Shown here piece after piece: positions 1-12,200 of a DNA stretch of 64,000 nucleotides. This DNA is from Aradus depressus. Lineage: Eukaryota; Arthropoda; Insecta; Hemiptera; Aradidae. The stretch covers positions 6,995,079-7,059,078 of the forward strand of contig OY759215.1 of the NCBI GenBank assembly GCA_963662175.1. The letters are read 5' to 3'. The first letter of the stretch is position 1; each line of letters starts with the position of its first letter. Under the pieces are notes generated by a model that searched no databases, was not told where the DNA came from, and saw only the letters and a program-made list of their open reading frames with translations. A program made the position numbers and the translations under genes.

Positions 1-237
1 ATCTTCATCAACTTTGAACCGTTGGAAAAGCGAGGAGGTGGGGCCGGGGGCAAGAAGCGACTGGGGAAGACCCTATCGGATGGAGAGATCCTGGAGAACA
101 GACAGAAGGAGGAGACAGAGCCTTGTACCCAGTCAGAGGGGGACCTGGCAGCTCAGCGTAGTCCCAGCACCACCACCAGTATAGAGGTCAACCATAGCAC
201 TACCATAATACCTCATAGCCCTTCCTCCAAACATCTG
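1..237 (+). CDS. Gene A exon 1 (partial at window edge)
   Basis: Frame 1 is open from the first base with no initiator, so this is an internal or truncated exon. It encodes 79 residues, first basic ([12 protein letters not shown]), then Ser/Thr-rich. It ends CATCTG|GTACGT, a good donor, in phase 0. Confidence 0.75.
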
Positions 238-3200
238 GTACGTATCACATCTCCTAGCATTCGCAATCCCAGCCCAATTTCAAGCCGAAAGAAAATCCCG
301 GGATTATAACTTTTTTTATGAAAAATAATTTCTTAAATGACGGTCGAAAGTCGAAATTATAAGATATGATAGAGGTGCAAGAAAAAGAAATTTTATTATT
401 CTGAGACCGAGTTCCCCTAAGAATAAATACATTTAGAGTAAAGAAAAGGAAACAATGAAATATAGTATCACTGTGACGTACAAACAAATAAATAAATTAG
501 TGCTACATTGGAGAAAACTAGAAATTAATAATATATAGATATACAAAAGATTAACATGAAAAAACATAAAATTAACAGCTTAATTATGAAGAAAAAAATA
601 AAATAAACGTATCGACTATATAAATAAAAGAGAATGCAATGAAGTGTTTATATTATGTAAAGTTTTAATTATGATCATTATACATTACTTGCCGTTTCAG
701 CTATAAAACTCACCTCGGAAGTTGTAATGTTGAGGTGGACAGTAAAACTCTTTGTTTCCTATCCAAATGCAAATTATCGTATATAATCAAAATTGTTTTC
801 TTATCATATTTTTTATTTAGGTTTTCTCTTTAGCTTTTTTATTTATTTTCTATTCATTTTATTTATTTATTTACGTATTTATTTTATTATTGTTTTTTAT
901 TCATTGTTTTCTCTTAAGTAATCACATAGAGGTTTGTGTTGGCTGCGGTTTGTTACGAAACCCATCAAAAAAGCAAAAAAAGAAAGAAAAAAAAAGATCA
1001 ATAAAACAAAAGAATATTATTTACGTTAAATAATATTTAAAATTAAATATTGTGACTATTAATTATCAAAAAATAAATCACGTTCCTGTTGTGTAAGGAG
1101 ATTCTCAATTTATAATAATATATTTTTTTACAGTTTTATTGTTTTTTTTTTGTTTTGTTTTTTTCTCCTTCTCCTGAGCTTTATTGTTCTCTCAATTTAT
1201 TTTTGTATTTACAACTTAGCAAATGAACTTTTCGGGGGAAAATATTATCATGACTCATGCCCGGGCTTTAACTTCGAGGTCATATCGCCTACTACCAGAG
1301 CGCTCTGTCGTCACTCTGGTGGACATGAGCCCGACTCTACTGTGGGTCCTAAATTTTTCCTATCCTAAATTTTTATTCGTCTAAGGGACCCCTGCCCTCG
1401 GCTCGGGGCCATGACCTAAAGTCCCATTGCTTCAGTTTATTTTACTTCCCAGATAAAATAAACTAAGGTCCTCGGCTGGGTTTCGAACCCACGATTTTGA
1501 GCTCAAAGGGCAAGCACGCATACCACTGAGCTACCGGCGTCCTGTTGTATTTTTTCTATATTTACTATCTAATATTGTTGTGATTATTAAAAATCCTAGA
1601 ATTTTTCAAGGTTTAGTTCCATAGTCGGAACCTAAGATGAACGGATTTCTAAAATCAAAATATGATGTTTCGAAAATACTATAATTCACTAATGATGTTT
1701 TAGTTGAATTTTCACAACGGAGTATGTGAAATCCCTCCAGAGTTCAAAATTAATCAACCCCTCCTTTATTATAAAAAAATCTATATTTTCTGTCACTGAA
1801 GATATCAGCGGACTCGCAGGAGGAAGAGTTCCACGAGAACCTGATCTACCAGGACATGTTTCGGCAGCACGACGGACTGGCGGAGGGGGGTTCCGAAAAT
1901 GCGGGACTTCAGTCCACCACTACCTTGTCACCCTTTGCCTCCTGCGACTCGCTGGACACGAGGGACCACAGCGACGGCCTGTGGAACGAGTCTCAGATGA
2001 CCGTAAGTAGAATATCTTAAACCATAGATGTACGGGGTGGTACAGCTAGTATGGATCAGCAGTTTTTCTTGAGATCTAGGTAGCCATCTTGATGAAATTG
2101 AAGTCCTTGTCTATTGTAAAGGGGGATATATTCCATCAAGACGTTACACAATTAAAATTTTTTTTGTGTGGCGCAATGAATGAAGCTGGTATGGCTGATA
2201 TCGAAGGCAGTGAAAGCTCGATTAAGACATCTTGTCAACGAGAAGAAACTATCAGTGGCCTGGGTTATTCCCTGGTTCATTGGATTTTTTCTATGGGCTC
2301 ACTTTAAAGATGAGGTTTGCAAGAATAATATGTAATCAAATAACTTGTGTTGAAAGAATTGGAGCATCGTAACATGCTCTAACATTCAACGTCAAGTTCT
2401 TTACGACGTAACACATAAAAGGAAGTGATAAGGATGCTTAACTATATCTGGAGTCATTAGGGGGCATTGTGAACCATTATTGTAAATCTCTAGTGCATGG
2501 GCAAATGGGCTTAAGTCAGGATAAGTCTTAAGATCCAAAGGACTTAAGTGCATTTAAATATTTTTACCATAATATGGTATACAACAAGAACGTCTTCAGA
2601 ACAAGGATGCTTTAATTCCGGAGGAAGAGGACTTGGATCTAATGAACCAAGAAGAGGAAGAACCAAATTAATTAAGTTATAGAGAAAAACGAAGATACTG
2701 CTCTTTGCACTACAATTTTATTCTTTTAGATTGTAGCTACCTAATGCTTTTAATGTGGGTAGTTAATTAATTTTCTCGAATAATATCAGTAAATATTTAC
2801 TGAATGGTTTTATTTCAAAACCAAATTGTAAAATGAACGGGGAACGTGCTAATAATAAACAGATTTTGCAGCCGCATAAAAAATGTAACAGGTTTTGCAA
2901 CCTACCAATAAGGTTTCAAAGCCTAATAACTTTGGCGTGCGGTTGCAAAGCCTGCTAAGTTGGATTTAAATATCAGAATAACTAATTATAATTATTAATA
3001 ATTTCTGAGATTATACACAGATAAAAGGAAAGTTGCGTTTATTTTTGATGATTTTTTTAAAAATCAGCTTTGCATCTCTGTTTGATATTAACAGTTTTTC
3101 GCCCTTTGCCAAAATTTGCTTAACATTGACTTAGCAGGGTTTGTATTTGGGTGACTCAAATGTAACTGAATGTTGGAATATTTTACTTTGTTCATATTTA

Positions 3201-6200
3201 ATACTTTTATAGGAATAATATTTCAAGCAACATAAATGTGTTTTACCTGCTTTGGAGGAATTTTTCAAACCTTCAGAAGGTTCCCTTCTAAAATTCAGAT
3301 TTGCTGACTTTAGCCCTTTTGCCCAAACACCCGAAAAATAATCCCAGCATTTTTTGGGCTGTCTTTTGATTGCCTCAACTGATTTAATAATTTCGCCATC
3401 GGTGTTTTCAGACGTTGCTATGCATAATAGCGTTGAGTGCCATTGCGGATAAAACATTACCTTTGCCAGAGAGCACATACTACAGAATTCTTACGGGAAA
3501 ACATTCTCAAACCTGAATCAGATTATTGAAGTTGTAGTTGGCGTGGTTCTCGAGAAAAACGCCTGATCTATACTTGCTGGACCGCACTGCATAACAATGG
3601 AGAAAAATTAATGTTTTCTCACTCTTTATTATATAACCAGAACCTATACATAACATATATCAATATAGTGTCATCCCCTGTGGTATCACCTTTTAATGAG
3701 TGATGTAACAATATTGAAGTGAATACTGCACTAAATTGTGATATACAACTTAGGATACTGTACTGCACGAAAACCGGTTCTGGTTACATAATGAAAAATG
3801 AAAAAAAAAAAGTACCTTTAGGAAACAATTTGAAAATGTATGTTTCCTAAAGGCGAAATTAAAAATTGGTGAAGTGAATATGTTCTTTTCTATTAACAGC
3901 TGGAGCAGGTTCCTATTCATTCTTAATGAAAACGTAAACGTTCCTTGTTTAGAAATAACAGTGTAATGAATATAATATGAAACTGGAAACAGATGGGTTC
4001 TCCGTCTCTTGTTAAACATTTAACCAACACTTTAATCAATAGCTTATGAATGTATATGAAAATAATGAGTATTTAAATAATTATCAAAAAGAATAGTTAT
4101 TGCACCGTTTGGAATCTTGGGCTGTTTGGAAACATTCTTTCTATATATATATTTTGTTTTCAAATTTCTCTGAACTATCTTAACTGCATTTATTAAATTG
4201 ATCAATAATTCTAGTCATTTGTGCAAATGAAGGGGAAATTAGTTTTTATTTTGTTGGTACACATGATTGTTACATTTATCATTCTATAGATTTCTTGGAC
4301 CTCCATGCATGAACCGACGACACCTTTTGTGTTTCTGTGAGCTCTATGTTGTATATAATTTGTTCGGCGATGTATATTATCATCTATGTTTTGATTACTT
4401 AAATGTGTACAGTATTACTCTGGTGACCAACCACCTTAACCAGAAAGTATACTGTTTTAGAGTAGCAGTAGCATTAGCGAAGAATTCTAGTTTTTAGTGT
4501 CCAATTGGGAATGTAATGTAATGAAGAAAAAATTCTATCTTTTAAATTATTATAAATTTTTTTTATGGTTCAGGATCTGAGGGTCGAAGTTGGACCATTG
4601 TTAGAATTGGAAAATTTTAGTTTGAATGTTATATTATATATTCTCGAAATTTGCATGGTATTTTAATGAGAGCCGACATTTGAGAATTTCATATTGAGGA
4701 AGTGCCTCAATTCCTGATGTTTCAAAAACATTTTTTTGAGGTTAATCGGCAATTTAACCGTTATGTTACCCTCAATATTGACTGGGGAGACCACTGTTGC
4801 CTGGCAGAATACTAGCTGCAGAGCCCCCTGTTGCCTGGTACAATACTAGCGGGATAGCCTGCTGTTTCCTGGCACAATACTAGTGGGATAGCTTGCTGTT
4901 GCCTGGCACAATAGCTGGGGAGCCTTCTTTGGCCCGATGGGAAGGGGTGCAGAGTAGCTTTATCAACTTTAGGATATCTTGGAATGAGTCAACTCACAAT
5001 ACCGACATAAACTTAAAAGATTGTTGTTTGAAGGCACATAGGTTTGAAGGTATCTACAACAAGATTTGGAAAAAATACAGCTTTTACCATTTTTCCTTGG
5101 ACTGGGGTACAAGGTGCGGGCGGTTAAAGAGTGGGAATTGTGTGTAAACGGTTCAAAATCCTTGACCGATACATTCGATACATCATAGGGATAACATAAT
5201 TTAAAGTATCTTATTAAAACTTGAATTCTTGTATTAGCTTGCTGAAAGTCACAATGCCTCATGCGATTTCGAATTCTCTTTCAGCCACAATTTATCAACA
5301 AAAACTGCAGTATCATGAATCTTGTCAAAATGATAAGAAAGGATGGGAATTTTCCGGACAACGCCTTGGCGGTAACAGCTACTTCCTCTAAAACACAGGA
5401 TTTTTCATATTTCCCTTTTTCACATTTACCAGCATTTTTGTTGCACCCCTGTCCCTTTTGACAATTAATAAATAGCTTAAAAAATGTGAACTCAGCCTGT
5501 ATTGAGCCCAGGTGGTGCACGCCGACTCAGACACGAACGGGCTGGGCGCTGGGGGAGCCCTGTTGAACGGGAGCGGTGCTGGGTCGGAACGCAGCTCCTC
5601 CCTCACACCCATCAGCGCCATGACACCTTCATCCCGGCGCAAGCACCTCCTCATGTTGCAGCATCAGCAGCGCTCCAGCATGGACACGGAGGCATTAGAG
5701 ATAGAAGATCAAACGTCCCCCACCATGGAACAGGTAACTAGCACGCTTCCCAACAACAGATAAATCCGTGCAGAATCACTAGAACGCACGGTTTGTCGCA
5801 GGAACAACTTAGTGTGAAAAGATAGTCCAAAGGCAGAAAAAATATGTAACAGTTCATTTTAAGAAAAAAACTGTCACCGAATTATGCGCGAAATGTTGGT
5901 ACACCAAAAAAACTAGCCAGAGATCAAAATTTCCAAAATTATGTCCACCAATGATGACAATGTGTCCATAAACCTTCTGGTATCTTCTCTTTTCTCCTAA
6001 AATAATCGCATTCGACGAGTTTGGCTGTAATAAATGCTGGGAAGTTTGAAAATCGTGATTCAGTTTTCAAAATGGTAAAACCTACACAAACATTTACAAG
6101 TTTAAGAAAATTTCTCAGTAAATTGTAAAACTTTTTTTTTTTTTTTTGTTACTACGAATATGAATCTACAAAACTTTTTAATTTATAGCTTGACCACACG

Positions 6201-9200
6201 TCTAATATAAATGTTTCTGATTTGGGATAATATTTATAATATAACGTTAAAAAAAATTTACATTAAAACAATCATAAAACGTTTGTTTTTATATTTCAAA
6301 GAATTTCCTCCGGTAGCAGACTTGAAAAATACCAAGCTTATTATTCATATCAGAGAATGATATGTTTCCATTAAAATTAAGACAATAGAGATTTGTGGAG
6401 TACGGATAGATATTATCCGTTGAGAAAGATACAGTCAGTCACATATTAGTTTCAATAAGTTTGGGTAAATTAAAAAGGTCTCAGTGGTATGCGAGCTTGC
6501 GTTCTGAGCTCAAGATCGTGGGTTCGAAACCTGAGCGAGGCCCTTAGTTTATTTTATCTGGGAGGTACAAACCTTCGGATGGGTCGTTAAGCGATGGTTC
6601 CGAGCCTATGACGATGTCAGGTACTCGTTAAAGACCCAACCCTAGGTGAATAAAAATTAGGGTAGGCAAAATTTAGAACTCCCACAGTAGAGTCGGGCTC
6701 ATGTCCGAGTGACGAAAGAGCGCTCTGGTAGTAGGCGATATGACCTCGTAGTTGAAGCCTGAGCATGCGTCATCCTAAATTTCATTTTTATTTCCCAGGA
6801 ATCTTATTACCCTTCCGCGAGTCGCAGTATCGAATTTGATATCTTATACCTACTAGGTCAACATGAGGCACTGAGTACCGTTACGTGCTCTGAGACTTAA
6901 TGTTATGAAAGCTCGAGATAATCTAGGCTGTTTGAGAAGCCTGGTTAAGACCCTTATCGCCTCTTTGTGTGCACTGAGCAGTGGTGCAAAGAGTCTGGTA
7001 ACGACTACCTCTTGAGAGGCGGCTACATTCTATCCTCCCCGCCCCCCCTTTCTCTGAAGAGCCACTCCAGCGTCTTTTAAGAGTGGCCTTTAGAAGGAAG
7101 TACCTAACAACCTTTAAATTTACGCTAAATGGATCTGAAAAACATAGCAGTTGCACTGCATTTCCGTCGAAAGGAAACCCGACCGGTATCTGGTCGCATA
7201 TCCTTCATCAACGTAAAGTTTTTAAAAACGTAAAGACACCTCGGCAAGTGGCGCAATGGAGGGCGCTATATGTTTTTTTTTTTCTCCCCCTTCAGTCATT
7301 TCATTTGAAAATTGTTTGTTTAATTTTCGGTTGTGGTTGAATTTTCTCATTAAGGGGAGCTTCAAGCCAATTTGAAAATACAGTAAAACCCCCGATTATC
7401 CTAATAGAAGAAGACGTACGTCTTCCCGGATTATCAAACAATTATTTTATGACTAGAATAATTGACTATTAAGGAGATTTCAAATAAAAACTTGAAAGTA
7501 AAACCGGCGGTAAAATAATTGGTCATTCGTTTCTGCTTTTTGTTTATAAATCTCCTTGTAGTAGCGATGTCATGTCTTCTTCTTATGAACAGAACATCTT
7601 CTGAGGCTCGGTCCTCCCTTTGACAAACTGCAAGGCGATCTAATAGAAAGAAATATTAATGTTGGTACGTTCTTTTATTTAATAATTTTTCTTGTCCTTT
7701 AATAAATTATTTTCGACTAGATTTGAATAGATATTATGAATAGAATATATATATATATTATAATAATTGAATAATGGTGTTATTATACCCGGAAACCTAT
7801 ACTAATTCGAAAGTGGGAAACGAAAGGGAGAGGTTTTGATCAAAATTGATCTCCCTTGATTGTATGCCCTTCATTCGTTTTTCAGTTAGTAGCCATTTAG
7901 TTAGTAGCTTTAGCTACTGAGCTCGGAGATATAAATAAGTGCTTACACGTGGTCGCCGCAACTACGAACTTTGAGAAATTTTGGTGGAGACCAGACTTAT
8001 AATGTAAATATAAACTAGCTGTGGTATCCAGCGGTGATAAGTGACAATCTACTATGATATTTTGAGTTCTCTAACGAAAAAATTTATAATAATATTTGTT
8101 CACACCAAGTACCTCACAAGCTATTCACTAATAAAGCGAGATTGTGTTATGACCCATAGTTATTGTGACCCAAGCCCGGGCTTTAACTACGAGGTCATAT
8201 TTTCTAGTACCAAAACGCTCTTTCGTCGCTCTGGTGGACATGAGCCCGACTCTTCGTGGGAGACCTAAATTCTGTCTACATAGGTTTAGTTACCTAGAGT
8301 AGGGTGTCTTTAACGTGTACCTGACATCGTACAGGCTCGGGACCATTGCTTAATGTGCTTAAAGCTTTTTTTTAACTTTCCAGATAAAAAACCTTATGTA
8401 TTTCTTTGTTAGGAGACGCCTACAAGACTGAGAGAAGAGCTGCCCACTTCTGTTACTGTTCCGACTGTAGCAGTTACAGTTCCTCCCAAAGATACTTCCC
8501 CTGATAGCTCCAGAACTGTTCCTCACATGGAGAAAGAAAGGTAAACTGATTTTGTATGGTATGACGTCACTAGTGGCGGATCCATATGGGAGATAGGGTA
8601 ATTACTGCTCCCCTCCAAATGTGTTAATAAACTGAGTGACAGTCGTTAGTTGTAGACGTCATAGGGAGTGAGGTTGGAACTGAGTCTGTGATATAAGACC
8701 ACTGTCATGTCTGTCTCTGAGTGTGACTCTTTTTTCGTTTTTTACAATGTTAGAGTCATTAACAACTTCTAAGTTGAATAAATAAAGCTACAAAAAGGAA
8801 CATTTGTATGAATGACCAAATTAATTTTAATTATTCCCCTTTGTTAACACCCTGAACCGGTTCTATTTCCACATATACCTATGTTTGTTATCTGTTATTA
8901 TTATAGGTTTCCACATATATGTTATTATCTGTTATGTTTTTTAGTTTTATTCTTTACTTATTAGTCAAAGGATGTTATTTTATGTAAATTAAGAAAAATT
9001 ATTGTTTTATCAAATATTTCATGATGTAGCTAACGGTAAAGCCGGGGGATTCCCTAATTGAAGTGACACCTTTCACCAGAGATGTATTGGAGGGGTCGCA
9101 CTCTGCAAACTGACTTAGTTCATAACTAGATCTGACGATGGTGTGAGGCCAAAACCGGTAGTTTTATTTTTATAAATATCTTTAGTGGAATAGACAATAT

Positions 9201-12200
9201 TTCAAAAAATAAGTTTGTTTTATTTATTTAGAGTCATTAACGACAACTGTAACATGTCCTTATGACGACAATTTGCTGAAACGTTATCTTATTATCCTTA
9301 TATAATACATATTGTTCCCCCCCTTAATGTAATTATTACATTATTTGTATAATTTTAAACGAATTTTCTTTTATCATGCTTCAAATGTGTCCTGCATCTT
9401 TTTTTTTTTTTAATTTAGGAAAGTGGACCGTCCCAGTTCGCCCGCTCCAAAGACTAGAAGAAAAAGCGTTGGAACCAGAACCCCAGACTCGGATCAACAA
9501 CATTCCTCTTCCGCAACTCTCAGCAGTAATGGTGCGTTACACTAACATTTTATACATATAAGTTTTCGTGATGGTAATTGTATTAAAAATAAGCTCAATT
9601 TCAGAAATATTTTTAGTGTAATGTCATGTCACTTTTCATAAAAAACAGATTCATGCCAAACATTTTCTAATAATGATGTGCTGTTTGCATTTTTTGGCGA
9701 AATTGAGATTCTTGAAAATTCCACTATCCGGACTTCTTCATTCGTTTACTTCTCCAGCTGTACGATGTATAGGGGAAGTTATGTCATCGGTCAAAAATTT
9801 GATGCTTCGTTTTCAACGGAATTCCATGTTTTCCGCTCTCTGTCTAGATTCTAAATATGAAAAAAAAAGTATGTCTGTGTTTCTGTGAACACGATTACTG
9901 TCGATAGAATAAATGCACCGATACGAAATTTTATATGTGAATCCAGAACACTCTAACGACATTTATTGTTTTTCAGACACATCGACTATGGGAGACGGGG
10001 GATTAGGGGAGAGGCTTAACATAAGAACTCTCATAACTGCCGATAGACTGAATGTATCGACACAATATTTTATATGTGTGATCAAGACTCCATATGGACA
10101 ACACCTATCGATTTTGAGCCAAATCGGCCGAAGGGGAGGGAAGGATTAGGGAAGTGGCTTGGCTCAAAAACACTATCATTGGTGTTGTAATGAATGTATC
10201 GACACAAAATTTCATATGTGAATTCAAAACCTCATAAGGATGACAATCATAAATTTTCAGCGGAATCGGAAGAAGAGGAGGGGGGCTCAAACTCATTAAC
10301 TCCAATAACTGCCGATGTAATGAATATATCCACATGAAATTTCATATCTAAAGTCTAAACCCAATGAGGACAAATTTCAGCGAAAAAAAAACCTTGTAAC
10401 GCTGTATGTAATGAATTTATTGAAACAAAAATTAGTATCAGAATTTAGGAGCCCTTATGTAAGTCATCTGTTGAATATTAGCGCAAACAATCGACTAGTT
10501 TTGGTGAGGGAGCAAAAAATTAATTAATTCGTTCTGAAGAAGTACATTGCCGGTGACATTGTTGACTTGAATGTTCCCTTCATTTTCTTCTTAGTTTTAT
10601 CTATTTATTGACTCCATACCTGTATTATTTCTCTTTCTCAGTTTTAGAGAACTAATACAAGTTTCAGATGCTTACAAAATTTTGTAAGAGTATGCATTTT
10701 ATATCCACCTTTCCTGTCACTTTAATATAAAGTAATGCAAGGATAGCACATGACTTTCTTTTCAGAAGTCTCTTCCCACAGTAGAGTTCACATTTCCTTT
10801 TAATTACTTAGTTATTGTGACTCATGCCCGGGCTTTAAACAACGAGATCATATCGCTAACTATCAGAGCGCTCTTTCATTACTCGCTTGGACATGAGCCC
10901 GACACATCTGCGGGAGTCCTAAATGTTGCCTATCTACTTCTATTCACCTTGGGTAGGGGGGGGCGTCTTTAACGAGCAACTGGCATCGCACAGGCTCGGG
11001 ACCATCCAAAAGGATGGCATGCTCAAGGTTTTTTCACCTCCCCGACAAAAACCCGCGATTTTGAGCTCAGTATGCTAGTACGCTATCTCTGATCTACCGG
11101 CGCCCTCACATTTCCTTTCAATAATTGTGTACAAATTATAATTAATGTTTTTGTATTCTTCAAATAATGGTTTGTTTTGAAAAACGGAACCTGTAGTTGA
11201 TGAAGTATAACTTACATTCAAATATATTGAAAAAAACGTGTTATTCATTGATTTATTTACGTTCACCAATGATTATTGTTATTCGAGTATTGGTCTTTAA
11301 AATAATTTGTCCAGGAACGTTTCGTAAGTTGATTTGCTTTGACCGTTTTTTTTGTGTATTGTGGTTGTATATTTATATATATATATATATATATTTAATT
11401 AATGTTTTTTTCTGTATATTGTCGGAATGATTTTTTTGTTTGATCATAAATACATTTAAGTTTTAGAAGCCTTAGAGACCACATCAGTTCAATTTCCGCC
11501 TCTATGTAGGTTTGTTTGAGCTTCGGAAGAAGACTTCTGTACATATATTCTAAATTTCCAGCGCCTTTCAATGATCGTCCAATTTAAGGGGGGGGGGGGG
11601 GGGGGGGGGGGCAAAACAAAAAATCCTCTTTAGCGATGAATCGAATTTTCATGAAACTTAACTGATACAAACGTAGGACGTCATCTCAAACAAAATTTCG
11701 AAAGGAAGAGACGGTTGAGGGGACCTACTACTTAAAGTGAGTGCTAATCCTTTAACAATTCATCAGATTTTCATGAAACTTCACATGTAGTATCGTTATA
11801 TATTCAGTTCAAAGATAGGTCACGTGGGATCCTATCATTTCTGGAAAGGTAGGATCGTGGGAGAGGGACTGCTAGCTCTTTTACGGCGGATTGTATATTC
11901 ACGAAACTTGCAGGGTATTTCAAGGATGCCCCAACGTAGGATATAGGCTACGTGGGATTTAAATTTGTGAACTAATGGAGAGGTTTGGCTGAGCTGAATT
12001 TGAAAATAACAGGTTGCTCTTTAACGCTTGAAGCCCCGTTACTGTTACTATCCGGGTAGCCTACTAGTTCTAAATATAATTTATTCATTTTTGTAACTAC
12101 AGTAGTCTCTATGGAAAAGTAAATATTCGTTTCATATTCTCATATATTTCAGAAGCGTTTGCAAGATCGGACTCGGGAAGGACGAACACGGATATGTCAG

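Noticed and set aside
3131..3478. 115-codon minus-strand frame as a gene
   Set aside because: It crosses the right end of the GGGCAAA-type transposon, has no recognised motif and has no compatible splice neighbours.
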